Assembly (NCBI RefSeq): GCF_010015445.1
Contig: NC_053118.1
Location: 11,271,759-11,335,758 of the forward strand
DNA: 64,000 bases
Origin: Perca fluviatilis
Taxonomy: Eukaryota; Chordata; Actinopteri; Perciformes; Percidae
Reading direction: 5' to 3'
This document shows, piece by piece, positions 45,870 through 56,720 of this stretch. The notes under the pieces were generated by a model that was not told the DNA's origin, did no database searches, and saw nothing but the letters and a program-made list of their open reading frames with translations. How positions within the stretch are numbered: the first letter of the stretch is position 1; every line of letters begins with the position of its first letter. Made by a program: the position numbers and the translations under genes.

Positions 45870-46460
45870 GATTTACACTGAGACCTAGAAATAAGCTCAG
45901 CTAACTGTCTTTTCTTCTACCGCCAATGGAAGGTCAACATTTTTCACTTGAATGACAATATGAAATATTTCAACGTCTACTCACTGAAGTGGCACATTTT
46001 GTACAGACAATTATGGTTCCATGACAATTTATCCTGATGACTTTCCTGATCACCTGACATTTCTTTGAATGACAATGAGGTTAGCATAATTGAAATGTCT
46101 CAACATGGATTGCCATGAAATTTGATGCACACATTCGTGTTTCCCTTCCGATGAATTGGACAGCCTTTGGTGATGAGTCCTTTCATCAGTTCAACATTTC
46201 ACTTTGTCCAATACTTTGGTTTATGACCAAATACCTGCTAGATTGATGGCATTCCCATCAGCCTCATCTGTAGTTTGTGTTTAGTGCTAGTTAGCAAATG
46301 TTAGCATAACACAATAAAATAAGATGATTAACATGGTTAACGTTACCAGATTAACAGTATGTTAGTATTGCCATTGTGAGCATGCTAACATTAGCATTTA
46401 CCAAAAACCGCAGCTATAAACATAAGTATACAGCATCACAGAGCTGCTATGGCTATAGAC
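45870..46460 (+). mobile_element. Interspersed repeat of percomorph type
   Basis: GGATTGCCATGAAATTTGAT, CAATACTTTGGTTTATGACC, ATTCCCATCAGCCTCATCTG, GTGTTTAGTGCTAGTTAGCA and the GTTAGCAT/GAGCATGCTAACA series are in the order of a very common repeat I remember from perch-like fishes. No coding part is visible. Class uncertain. Confidence 0.6.
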
Positions 46461-46538
46461 TGTGTTCAGACAAAGCACATTTTATAAGTGGTAGTATGAA
46501 CCCGGGGTGGTGCAAATCGATGCTAAACTAGCTTACAG

Positions 46539-46800
46539 CAGTGGTGGAATATAACTAAGTACATTTACTCGAGTATTGTACTAAAGTACAATTTAGAAAC
46601 GCTGTTTGTATGTTGTCGTGTAAAAAGGGAACGGAGTCTTTGTCTTGTAACGTCAGAGTGTGCACCGTTTTCTCCTTTCTGATGCATCACAAATGAGTTG
46701 ACATTTCTTGCAATGGCAGACATGGCCAAAATAGTACTGGTAACAGGCTTACTAGCAGGAATTTTTACATGTTTACAAAAATGGACAGTCACTCTTCCAC
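46539..46800. mobile_element. Possible hAT-type repeat, CAGTGGTGGAA family
   Basis: The left end CAGTGGTGGAATATAACTAA followed by GTACATTTACTCGAGTATTG is a characteristic repeat start in fishes. A candidate right end CTCTTCCACTG lies at 46,790-46,800. No target duplication is seen, so the right boundary is tentative. Confidence 0.5.
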
Positions 46801-46866
46801 TGTATTGTGAATGTGCTACCGAGGTCACTGCATAACCCCAACTCTGCCAAGACCCAGACCCAATGC

Positions 46867-47030
46867 CAGTGTTGTAGTCAAAACCACCTAAACCGAGACC
46901 AAGTCATCACCAAGACCAGAGTGTATCGGGACCAAGGCAAGACCGAGACTTTGAAGTCAAGTCAAGATCAAAACCAAGGTAGGCGAGACCAAGTCAAGGC
47001 CAAGACCAGAACAGTGCGAGTCTAACACTG
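46867..47030. mobile_element. Short hAT-type MITE, CAGTGTT family
   Basis: CAGTGTTGTAGTC at the left and GAGTCTAACACTG at the right form an imperfect inverted repeat (8 outer bases plus scattered matches). The interior is made of GACCAAG/CAAGACC words. The flanks do not match. Confidence 0.6.
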
Positions 47031-48239
47031 CATGACACAATGAAATATGGAAAATGCTAACCATAGGCACTCATCCAATTGATCTGAAAGATCCACATTC
47101 CCGTAAAGAAAAAGACACAGAAAACAAATTAAGATTCTCTTCATTCACCTCTTTATTGCCATAAGTGTATCATAAGAAATGCCTTGATGAAATAATTAAA
47201 AGGCAGGTGTGGTCTTGAAATAAAACCCTGATTCCTCTTTAACTGAGGCAGAGACAAGGCTGAGTAAAAATGCAATCAATTCAGACAGAACAGAAACCTT
47301 CAAAAAGAACGATCTCGAGTACTACAAAACTGGCCACTACCTACTACAGGCTTTAGTGAGAACATTTTAAATCCTATGCTTTTTCTGTAGCTATGGGTAC
47401 ATTAATGATTGTTAAACCTTCAGATGGGTCTGTAGGGTACACTCTTTTTATTCGCTTTGGTTAATTTATTACCTACATTAGTGGAATTATTTTCCTTATT
47501 AAAATTAATGTTTTTCATGAATTTTTCATCCTGGCCGACTTTTCTTTATCACCTACTGGAGGTCAAACCGCATCACTGCATGACTTTCTATTGCTTGTTT
47601 TTACTTGCGTATGCAGTGCAGTGTATTAGTACATACTGTATTACATTAAAGGTGCAGACCTTTAACACAGAAACACATATACACACACATCCTAATCAAC
47701 AGGCTCCACTTTAAATGATTCAGAGACACGGCTCGGCCCTATCCATATTCTCTGGTGAGAGAAGCCAGGGTAAATTTGGAACATCACACTTTTGAGAGCG
47801 TGAGCTTCAACTCCCCTGGGTCATTTTCTGCTCTGGTCTTAATTGAGAGTGTTCTGGAAAAATCATTACTATATTAATGATTTAACACAAAGTAACTACC
47901 TGCTTTTTTCCAGGAGGAAAGGGAGATTTGCTTCGAATCAATACCCATGCACGCTCATTATACATTATAAGGGGGGTAAAGTTATAGTAATTAGGCAGAC
48001 ACCAATAACTTTTTAATGATCTTTGTTTTTAATTGCATATTATCGGGTTGCACAGTCTGTGTGTTTATACCCAAATATAAGATAATGGTGAGAGGAGAAG
48101 TAGATAAAAGAGAGGAGGCATCTGCAAGTTTTTTTTACCTCTGCGAACAACAACAGCACTCGTAGTCTGCAGTGTGCATGGAGGAGAGGATGAATGGGAG
48201 CATCTTTAGTGCATTCTCTATCAGTTTTCCAGTAATGTG

Positions 48240-48290
<51 letters not shown>

Positions 48291-48909
48291 GTGAAATAAC
48301 ACTTCCCTTCCTGCTGTCTATTAGGGTGAGGAAGTGAAAGGAATTTCACAAAGAATGGTGTGAGGAAGTTTCAGAGAAATCAAAACATTAATCTGCAAGT
48401 TGAATCATACGAGGTTACCATCACATACTTCCTTTTTTTTATTTTTTTTATAAAAGGATGCCTCACAGGTGAAGTAAAAATCACCAACATTACACAATCT
48501 AAATTAATCTGAGCTCTGTTTCAGCCGATTGTAGGCAGCCTTGTGTGCCAGTGTGGACTGGAAAGGTGCCCTTTTGCCACAATAAAAAAAAAAGCAATGA
48601 AAATATGAATGAAAATGAGGATAAAATGTAACAGCAATGGATAGCCATCTGTTAGCTCTTAAAGGGGAAGTGGTCTACTCAAAGCAGCGGAGGGGTGAGC
48701 ATCTAAGAGAGAATAGGGCGGGTGGGAGGGAGCGGGGTATAAATGTGGTGATAGAAAGAGCCCTGGAATGCCAGGCTGGCAATCCAGGACTGCTCTGAAT
48801 AAGTGAGCCAGCCAAGAGTTTTTTTTTTTTTCTTTCTTTCTTCTAATTCTGCCTGATGCCTTCCTTTACTCGCAGCCCCCACCCCCCTTCCTCTCTCGGC
48901 CTGTTCGCT
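47031..48909. other. Long intergenic stretch with (TG)n at 48,243-48,290
   Basis: Unique DNA with one 48-bp TG array and short A/T runs; no gene or element is recognised. Confidence 0.55.
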
Positions 48910-49330
48910 CTGGCCCCGCTCCCCGAAACTCCACGGCAGATTGTCGATTCAATGACTCCCCTGTCAGGTGATTATCTAGGAGCTTTAATGTAATCTTCCA
49001 CTCACACGTACCATATTTCAATTACGGCTGCTATTGTGAAGCAAGCGGCATATCCAATTCGCCAATCGCCCCGCAGTCGCCTCAACAATGTCAACTGTAA
49101 AAGAACGCCAGCTGAAGGCAATTATGCATGTTTTCAGAGCCAATTATGATTGCTCTCACGGCGGCGGTTATGCCACGAGCAAGGGAGTGTTCAGAAATTT
49201 TTAATTTAACGACAATATGCTCGTGGTATGTTTCAGCGTGCAGCCCCCACTCCAGGGCCTGCCATCTCAGCATCCACAGAGGGAACCATTAAGGCAGATA
49301 GGAGAAGATTATGGCCTCTCTCAAGGGCCA
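48910..49330. promoter_or_regulatory. Strong candidate conserved non-coding element
   Basis: About 400 bases of complex sequence with CATATTTCAATTACGGCTGC, CATATCCAATTCGCCAATCG, GAAGGCAATTATGCATGTTT, GAGCCAATTATGATTGCTCT and TTTTTAATTTAACGACAATA. Several CAATTAC/CAATTATG cores recur with the same orientation, mixed with CG-containing words such as TCACGGCGGCGGTTATGCC. This looks most like a deeply conserved homeobox-regulated enhancer among all blocks in the window, but conservation is not tested. Confidence 0.42.
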
Positions 49331-50579
49331 CACTGGGAGCACAGGGAGGGCCTCAGCAGTGCAGGGTACATGGCATCCACTCATCCTCTCTGCAGGATCA
49401 CAGCTGGCAGGGCTGAGTCCCAGCCAGACAGGCAGGCTGGTTAGCTCGTCTTCCAGTTTGGACTATGCCTGCAGAGGGAGCATACACTCCACAGCAGGCC
49501 ACAGACTGGGAGATGCTGTAGAGAGAGATCAGAGGCCGCTCTGCGGGGCTTCTTTCCTCCATATTTCTAAGGAGCAGGCTCAACATCATTGGGTCTGAAA
49601 AGCTTTTGGAAAATAGTTGTAGTCTGTTTTCGCTTCACGCTGTGAAAACCTGTTCAAATCAATGTACAAAACAAACCGTTAAATGATTAAAGAAGGGTCT
49701 GAATTCGTCCACGAAATACATACATTTCCAAAGTCTTACAACTTGTTTTTAATCAATTAATTTGTCTTATTTTTTGTTTTTTTTGTTTTTGAATTCAACA
49801 ATTATGGTCTGCAGAATGTCATGAATAAATTTAAAGTGCCCATCACAAGTTGCCAGAGCCCAAGCTGAACTTTACATATGAGAAGGTGGAAATAGCTTTT
49901 TTCTTTTCTTTCACTTGATAAATAAGTTCAAACGACAATAATAATCAATAAATCAAGTAACTACTAAGAGTTTTAGCAGTGTTTTGGTAGTAGGAGATAC
50001 AGGTAAATCGACCTTAGAACACCAGAATCGTATTGTAAGAGGGGAAATCAAGATTGAATTGTGATTGTGCATATGTTATTACCTGATTTTTACAAACCAG
50101 AGTTGATGGATCACACAGATTTGAGTTTACCATCGCAGCACTAAAGTAGAGCTTCCAGTGATAGAGAATGTAAACCATCAGCTCAATCAAAGCTCCATTC
50201 TTCAAATAACAGAATGCAGGTTAGATCTGAGCCCCCCACCCCGCCCTCTCCCACTGGGATGTTTGTATAAAACCCAGTCAGTTCTCAGGGGGTAGAGGTT
50301 GACAGGAGAAGACATCGCCCCCGTCCCTGGGAGATTGGCGAACACAACACATATATTAATGCATTAAATGTGTTGACTGTGTTCAGCCCAGGGATGTAGA
50401 AGGGAGAGAGAGAGGTTAGGGGAAAGCAAGAAAGAAATAGAAAAAAAAAAGCAGTTGTAATGTATGGTGTTGTCTTGTATAGCGTGTCTGGCAGCGGGGT
50501 GTTGGGGGGGGTTGGAGGAGTGTCGGCCAGATTATAAGGCCTGTGGTGAGAGAGATGAGGGATGGCCAACTTGTAAACA
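49331..50579. other. Intergenic stretch
   Basis: Unique DNA. The first 270 bases stay open in overlapping phases (62-95 codons) without any protein motif; the rest is AT-rich. Confidence 0.45.
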
Positions 50580-50730
50580 AGTGACAAGCGTCCTGGATGA
50601 CAATTCCTAATCCATCATAGCGCTGTCAGCGGTGACCGGCGAGGTGACGGACAGGACCCAGGAGAGGGGACAGCTGCTGCACGTCAATCCACATCATAAT
50701 TTGAAAAGCTTTTTCCACATGATCCGAGAG
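50580..50730. promoter_or_regulatory. Candidate conserved non-coding element
   Basis: A compact block with AATTCCTAATCCATCATAGC (a TAATCC word of the Otx/Pitx type), GCGGTGACCGGCGAGGTGAC and ACATCATAATTTGAAAAGC. Unique and non-coding. Texture-based. Confidence 0.3.
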
Positions 50731-51959
50731 AAGAAAGAACTCATACACGTCCCGCTATCTGCCACCTTCTCCTCAATCTGCCTCCACCTCCTTCCCGTCC
50801 CTCCTTCTCACTCTTTCCTTCCTCCTGCTTTCTACCTCGCTGTTGTGGTTAGAGATGATGTGGTTTCCTCTTCCCTTTCAGATGGTGAACTAGAAAACCG
50901 TGGCATCCTTGAACTTGTCTTTGCTGATGGGACTATAATCAGATGAAGAGAAAGTGCTTCAAATCTAGTTGAAAAAAAAAACACAAGACACTTTAAAAAT
51001 GTAATCACCGAAAGCACATACTGCATGGATGTGTTCAGACATATTTGTAATTTAGGAACATGTCATCACCCTTACTTAGGTCTGCGGCTTTAAGTGTTTT
51101 GTTTTTCACTAGCAGGGTGCCACACCATTCTGGTATTTTTCTGCTTTTTCAAGTTTTAACCCCTTACGTTTAGCTGACATAGGTCTAACTTCCTCATTGT
51201 TTAGAGTCCCGAAGGCCCCACTTCTGTATGTCTCAAAATTATCATGATAATTGCAAAATCCACCATTTTTTTTTATTTTTTTCCTTCTTCTGAGCTTTTT
51301 ATAATACTGTATCTAAAACAGTAATACAGTGGTAACCCTTTTCTTTGACACAAACTGTGCTCCCACATTCGATGAACAAAACAGAAATGACCATAAAGCT
51401 TCGTAACTACATAAAAAAAGAAGAAAATATGACATGTTTTTATTTGAACAGGGTTGTCCAGGCATCTTGTGGCAGCATGCAGCTGCTTTTAATAGTGCAA
51501 ACAGATAAAAATGCCATCAGTTCAAAAATTCAGTTTCTAAGCAATTCTCATGAAATTGGGAAAAGTCATGAAGTATCAAGGATAAATAAACAATGTTAAG
51601 TAGGTTTGTTTGAGCTGTTCAAGGGGGCCCACTAGGGTAACCAAAAAAAAATATTGTGAATAAAAATGATTGCTGTAAAAAAAAAAATAATAATCATATA
51701 CTGATCATGTAACACACCTCAAAGAGGTTTCAGGGAAATTGATAACAGGCTGTTGAATTGAATTCATGGATGAGAAAAAAAAGACAGGTGTCGAATCTTA
51801 CAAGAGAATGTGACATTTGTGGCAGTTTGTGATTTGTAATAAAAAAATAAAAAAATGCATGCATTTTGACGTCAGGTGTAAACACAATCTAGACTCAGTC
51901 CAGATATGCGATCCTGGTTAACGCCAGGTGTAAACAGGGCCTATGAGTATTAATACTTC
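50731..51959. other. Intergenic stretch; possible MITE end near 51,941
   Basis: Mostly unique AT-rich DNA. GTTAACGCCAGGTGTAAACA followed by GGGCCTA at about 51,917-51,943 looks like the right end of a repeat starting TAGGCCCTGTTTACACCTGG in inverse, but no left end is found. Confidence 0.4.
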
Positions 51960-52230
51960 TCTGGGCTGTCGGCAGGCTGATTTAGTCGCCCATGTTGGGT
52001 CAAGGCCCTCATTCTTTTCTTAAAGACCTCGCTTCCCTGCCAAACCAGGATTTCCGATTGAGGGGGCCTCAATAACAACTTTGATGTGGACGGCGTCCTA
52101 GAGGGTGAAGTGAAAGGCGAGAGGGAGGAGGACCGCACAATGGCCTGACCTTCCTACTGCATCTGCACAGATCCCACTCTAAATGGGCACATTGATGCTG
52201 CTTCTTAGCTCTTTGCTGGGAGTCCTGATG
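51960..52230. promoter_or_regulatory. Candidate conserved non-coding element
   Basis: Balanced, unique sequence with CGATTGAGGGGGCCTCAATA (a palindromic TTGAGGGGGCCTCAA at 52,057-52,071) and CAACTTTGATGTGGACGGCG (a TCF/LEF-like CTTTGATG). Texture-based. Confidence 0.3.
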
Positions 52231-52908
52231 GAGCCAACACTGGGGACTGGGACACAGCAAAGCCTGGGTACCTGCCAACAGACAGGGACAAATTGATTGA
52301 GATCAAGCCAGCTCTTATTGCATTTAACCCCCAACCCCCCGTTCTGCTTCAAGCAATGTGTAAATAGAGGTGTACTGTTATAATAAAATGATTTACTTTT
52401 CATACTTTTTTTGTCATTATTGAATTGAGTTTTATAATTGTTTACTGACTGTGTTTGCTCCATTATGTCAATGTCTATTGCGTTACATTCTGTAATGCTC
52501 CACACAATCATTGGAAATTTTGGCCTTCAGTCTTGCTGGCTCAGTTTGCAGAGACACTTGTGAATAAATACACAAGACTGGTTGCACTGTGCCAGAGGCA
52601 TTGTCACTCTTAATGATGAAGGTGAAATTAAAACAAAATCCCTCCAAACCACGTTTCTTTCTTTCACTCGAACAACTTAATGAAAACAACTCGTGAAATC
52701 AATTATTTTCTATGAAAGTACATGGCGCCAACCCTGTGTGAGCTTTACGAGTGAAGGGAAAGGTTTATGTTCCCTCTGAGGGGCCACACATCGGGCTGGT
52801 AGGTTATTCACCTTCACTAAAATATCTGAAAACCTGAGACTGTCCTCCCCTGCGAAAGGCCCACATACTGTAAATTGTTTGTTCAAGCAGCAATTATGAG
52901 TCATATTT
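52231..52908. other. Intergenic stretch without recognised feature
   Basis: Unique; a minus-strand frame of 110 codons at 52,179-52,511 is AT-rich and has no motif. Confidence 0.5.
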
Positions 52909-53333
52909 CAGTCCTTCCAGAAAAATGCAGAGTTTTTTTGTGATTGTTGCGGGCAAAAATCCTTGATTATGCGGTACGTTTTCTTAAAAGATGCGATGGA
53001 ACTTGCAAAACCTGCGGTTCGAATTAACATCGCATAATTACGTCACTTCATAACGTTCCCATGGTAACAGGGGGAAATGGCTGCTCTTGTGTGAAGTAAA
53101 CGCAACATTTTTCAACTTTCTGCTAAGATATCTGTGACTTTTTTTGCAACAAAATGTGGGGATTATGAAATCATGCAAACCCTGCATATTTTGCGCGGAA
53201 ATCGGCAATTTATGCGGCGAAAGTGCGGCATATTTCAAAAAGTGCGGCCCCCACATAAAGTTGCGGACTTTGGCTGATTATGCATTGAATTATGCGGTCG
53301 CATAATCAAGAGGGGACTGTTCTGGAGGTACTG
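52909..53333. mobile_element. hAT-like MITE, CAGTCCTTCCAGAA family
   Basis: The left end CAGTCCTTCCAGAAA and the right end, read inward, CAGTACCTCCAGAAC match at 12 of 15 bases. The interior repeats the word TTATGCGG and its complement CGCATAAT, ending with the palindrome TTATGCGGTCGCATAA. No target duplication is clear. An RFX-type X box lies inside at 53,055-53,068. Confidence 0.75.
53055..53068. promoter_or_regulatory. RFX X-box-like site inside a MITE
   Basis: GTTCCCATGGTAAC differs at one base from the palindromic X-box consensus GTTRCCATGGYAAC bound by RFX factors. It sits inside a repeat, so it may be present in many copies of that repeat genome-wide. Binding is untested. Confidence 0.35.
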
Positions 53334-53519
53334 TATAATGGAGGTGCCCTGTAGCGGCCGTAGTAATTATGTCGGGAGCAAAGCAGAAAGTAAGGTCACA
53401 AAGTATGCGGTGCAGCAGCAGAAACAGAGAGCTGAAGAGAGCAGGCAAGTGTTCATAAACTTCTGGTGTACTTACAAACTTTCCAATCCATCGTTTTATG
53501 AGAGCATAACCTATTTGTA

Positions 53520-53850
53520 CTAATTGTAGACATTTGGTATCATTTCGGGCATTGTTAGTGGGGTAACTTACAAGATACAAACGTGGGTCCATTAGCCCCT
53601 GCGCTAAGCTATTCAGCTGATAACGCTACTCTAGCTAACTCTCCCAATGTTCGACCCAGGTGAAAAAAGCTTCTGGGGGGGGTGTTTGGCTCGAGGTCAT
53701 GGTGCAAAGGACCCTAGGGTGAATTACTCCGAACCATCACTTTAAGTAATGTCCGATTTTTACCCAAACCACAATCTTTTTCTAACTTAACCAAGTAGTT
53801 TTTGTGGCTAAACCTAAATGAACTACAACATTAACAACGTGTTAATGTAA
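53520..53850 (+). mobile_element. Two adjoining interspersed-repeat fragments
   Basis: 53,520-53,745 has GGGTCCATTAGCCCCTGCGC, TAAGCTATTCAGCTGATAAC, CAATGTTCGACCCAGGTGAA and GAATTACTCCGAACCATCAC in the order of a repeat I remember. 53,760-53,850 has CCCAAACCACAATCTTTTTC and CTTAACCAAGTAGTTTTTGT, as in the interiors of the hAT family with the CCGGTCTCA ends. Confidence 0.5.
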
Positions 53851-53951
53851 AACTGCAGCCGTTACATTCTTTGGTTTAGATATGAGGGTCATATTTCCTG
53901 CCACCGCTAGGAGCGCTAACTTATGAAACACTCCTGTGGGTCGCATTAGAG

Positions 53952-54327
53952 CAGGGATCTTCAAAAGTGGGTCCAGGACCCCCAGGGGCTCCTCAGAGTC
54001 AATGCAGGGGGGCCTCCAAATTGTTAATTTTTTCAAAAATGATATAGTCCTTAGATGAATCCAGAATATTATTAAGAAATATAAATCACCACTGATGATA
54101 GGCTAACTGGCCTAATAGGTAAGGTAGTCACTAAGACCATCCAGAAATACAGTTCATCCTAAGGATTCACTGTGCCACATGTATGTTTAACATTAAAACA
54201 TGATTTATAAAATCATGCCAACAATTATTAGGCTATTTAACTAGCTTAGTATTCTATGCAAAATGTATAAAGGCTTTAGGCCTCCCCACATGTTATTGTA
54301 GGCCCAGGTAAATATGCAATTAAATGT

Positions 54328-54382
<55 letters not shown>

Positions 54383-54459
54383 TGTAGTAGGGCGTCCTTG
54401 ATCAGTCTCTTGATCAGAAGTTAAGGGGTCCTTGGCTTAAAAAGCATTGAAGACCCCTG
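53952..54459 (+). mobile_element. hAT-type MITE, CAGGGRTCTTCAA family, copy 2
   Basis: Ends CAGGGATCTTCAA and TTGAAGACCCCTG are inverted repeats with one mismatch. The flanks CATTAGAG (53,944-53,951) and TATCAGAG (54,460-54,467) agree at 6 of 8 bases. It is colinear with the copy at 27,856 and in the same orientation. It differs by a 54-bp (AAT)n expansion at 54,328-54,381, in place of a short AT-rich segment in copy 1. Confidence 0.88.
54328..54381. repeat. (AAT)n microsatellite inside a MITE
   Basis: Eighteen trinucleotide units that are absent at the matching point of the sister element near 28,255-28,270. Confidence 0.95.
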
Positions 54460-54467
54460 TATCAGAG

Positions 54468-55039
54468 GGTAGGAAGAAACAACCTATTTCGTCGTATGGT
54501 TTGGAGGACTTGTTGGAAAAACTTTATTAGAATTAGGATAAGGTAACTCAATCTCTTCAATCACAGATTTGAATCCTTAAATGCAGGTGAAGTTTTCCGT
54601 GGCCCTTCCGAGTTTAACCTGCCATACCTCTTCATTTGACATTAGTCTCTACAGTGATTTTTCTCTGAAGAAAGCACGCAAACACAAGACAAGAGTGGGA
54701 AGATCAGGGAGCAAAAGGCAAAATGGTCCGTGTCGATTTAAGCAAGAGGGTAATACGAGGAGAAAAAAAAAATCAATAACGACATAAAATTGACTTAGTG
54801 CGTGTCATAAAACATAAGTAAGTGCTCTGAGATGGAGAAAACTGGAGTCCCAATTTAATCTGCGCAAAAGCTGCACTGTACAGATGAAGTGATGTGAAGA
54901 GAGAGAGAGATAGAAAGAGGAAAAGGAGGAGGGAGGACAGAGAAGCCCACAAGATAGAGAGAGGAAGATACAATAAAATCTGAAGGACAGACACTTAATT
55001 GTCATATTAAAGACTCTCTCCAGTGCTCTCCAGTGGAAG
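54468..55039. other. Intergenic stretch without recognised feature
   Basis: Unique, A-rich on the plus strand near 54,760; nothing else. Confidence 0.5.
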
Positions 55040-55330
55040 GTTAGCTCCCATTCATCATCTGGCTAACAGCCACTTGAACGAAATCACAATTAAAATCTGC
55101 TCAATATTGTCCCTGGGACGTTTTGCGAGCATTAATTTTTTCCCATTGATTCTCTACCCCCCATAAATCAGAAATGTTGCGGCGCATGTAATGGTTTATG
55201 GAGAAAGGATTATGGTGTTATGAAGCTAATGTAGCAGAACCGTCTCATTTAAACACAGCCTCCCTGGCCGTCTTACAGGGGACAGAGTTATTACACTATT
55301 ACGCAGCCTATCACAAACACAACACACTGA
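55040..55330. promoter_or_regulatory. Candidate conserved non-coding element
   Basis: Contains CGAAATCACAATTAAAATCT, GCGAGCATTAATTTTTTCCC, CCCCATAAATCAGAAATGTT and GGATTATGGTGTTATGAAGC. Unique and non-coding, and adjacent to a repeat cluster. Texture-based. Confidence 0.35.
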
Positions 55331-55521
55331 CACTGTTTAAAAGCTGCATGTAATTGGACAGTACTGTCGATTTACAACATTTATGATGATAATAGCAATG
55401 TGTTAAAGGATTTTGTTTATTACCAGCACTTAAAGCTTAGGTGGCACAGCTAGGGATGTGGATTTTTGGGGTGGAGGGGGGGGGTACAGTACTTAAATGG
55501 TCAGTTCACCCAAATAAAAAA

Positions 55522-55623
55522 ATGCATTATACTGAAATATACCTTAAAACTGATGTCAAAATTGCAATTTTCACGCATTATACTGATTTATACATTATAA
55601 CTGATTTCAAAATTGCAATTTTC
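55522..55623 (+). repeat. Diverged tandem duplication, 51-bp unit
   Basis: Units 55,522-55,572 and 55,573-55,623 share GCATTATACTGA, AACTGATxTCAAAATTGCAA and end TTTTC, with about seven differences. It lies in AT-rich DNA that may be part of an unrecognised repeat. Confidence 0.9.
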
Positions 55624-55874
55624 AAGTGTGAATAGTGTGATGCATTTTGGGACTGTTAGCAGAAAGTCGGTCACTGTACATTCCATGGACTCTACTTTTT
55701 TTGTTCCATCATGGGGACTTTTCCCATTCCAAAAACGGAGACTAAAAATAAAATGGAGCAGGTTTAATAAAGTGTGCAAGGTAGTAAACTGGGAGTGATT
55801 TTGGACACAGCCATACAGTTTAGTGACGTCATGTAAATCACAGCATAGCTCCACCCAAACTTACACCTGATTAG

Positions 55875-56034
55875 AGGGCTAATCGGCCTGTTCTGGGCCT
55901 TTAACCCTTGAAATACCAATGTGGGCACTGGCCGACCGTTTCTATGCAGAGTTCAAGGGTTAAAGGCCCAGAACAGGCCGATTAGCCCTTGAACTCTGCA
56001 TAGAAACGGTCGGCCAGTGCCCACATTGGTATTT
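55875..56034. repeat. Two interlaced perfect inverted repeats (order A, B, A', B')
   Basis: Arm A (55,875-55,912) is the exact reverse complement of A' (55,952-55,989), 38 bp. Arm B (55,911-55,959) is the exact reverse complement of B' (55,986-56,034), 49 bp. The pairs overlap in order A-B-A'-B', so the two hairpins cannot form at once except as a pseudoknot-like fold. Perfect identity suggests a recent event. B' is the first 49 bp of a candidate piggyBac-like element, and TTAA lies at the joints of A with B and of B with A'. Confidence 0.95.
55905..55959. mobile_element. 55-bp TTAA-flanked mini-element
   Basis: It starts CCCTTGAAATACC and ends GAGTTCAAGGG, between TTAA at 55,901-55,904 and 55,960-55,963. 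Without it and one TTAA the flanks join to a perfect palindrome centred on TTAA (GGCCTTTAAAGGCC in the core). It equals the inverted left end of the element that starts at 55,986. Confidence 0.6.
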
Positions 56035-56716
56035 TTGCTAATTGGGATGCCATTTCCTGGCGTATCTTCAAATGCTTCATATTCCTAAAATTTGTACAAC
56101 CTAAGCTAAAAGGTTGTGTTAGTCAATGAACCATAATAACGAATACAATTATTGAAATCGTGTGATAAATGAAATAATTAGATCAAATGTTACTAAATAA
56201 ACACAAAACATATTGATCTAAAACATGAACCAAATAGTTCTTAACACTCCGAACGTTTTTTTTGTTGTTTTTTTTTAAGATTGTTTTGGGCATTTCAGCC
56301 TTTAATGCAAAGGACAGTCAGACATGAAAGGGGAGAGAGAGGGGGGAAGACATGCAGGAAAATCATCCAGGTCGGACTCGAACCCTGGACCTTCTGCGTC
56401 GAGGCATACACCTCTATATGTGTGCGCCTGCTCCACCAACCGAGCCAACCCGGCCACATACATTTGTTATTTTTGAGATGCTGTATGCTGTATGCGTTTT
56501 GATAGCTTCATCTGCAATAGAATGGTGGCACGCAATTTCACGACACGTGATCGTGTCATCATGAGCATACAACATAATGGCGTGAGAGACAGAAGCCTTA
56601 GCTTTCTGCTGTAAAAAGAATGGATGCCTACTGTTATGTTTTTATTTTATATTTTAGATGGATTTAAACAGGATCATTGAAACAAGGACCTCCCACAGCC
56701 GCCGACGAGCTAAGGG
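55986..56716. mobile_element. Candidate piggyBac-like MITE holding a SINE
   Basis: The left end CCCTTGAACTC and the right end, read inward, CCCTTAGCTC are similar, with flanks TTAG (55,982-55,985) and TTAA (56,717-56,720). The interior has no transposase and carries a SINE at 56,280-56,460. The boundaries are inferred from weak terminal similarity and are tentative. Confidence 0.45.
56280..56460 (-). mobile_element. tRNA-derived SINE with intact A- and B-box-like sites
   Basis: On the minus strand it begins GTGGCCGGGTTGGCTCGGTT (A-box-like TGGCTCGGTTGG). About 50 bases later it has GGTTCGAGTCCGACC, a perfect match to the RNA polymerase III B-box consensus GGTTCGANTCC. The body continues with CCTGCATGTCTTCC and CTCTCTCTCCCCTTTCATGT. 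This order is that of a very common percomorph SINE-like repeat. A tRNA gene is excluded because no acceptor or anticodon stem folds. Confidence 0.75.
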
Positions 56717-56720
56717 TTAA

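Noticed and set aside
56280..56460. A possible tRNA gene suggested by the perfect B box
   Set aside because: No acceptor or anticodon stem can be folded and the body continues as a known SINE-type repeat; annotated as a SINE.
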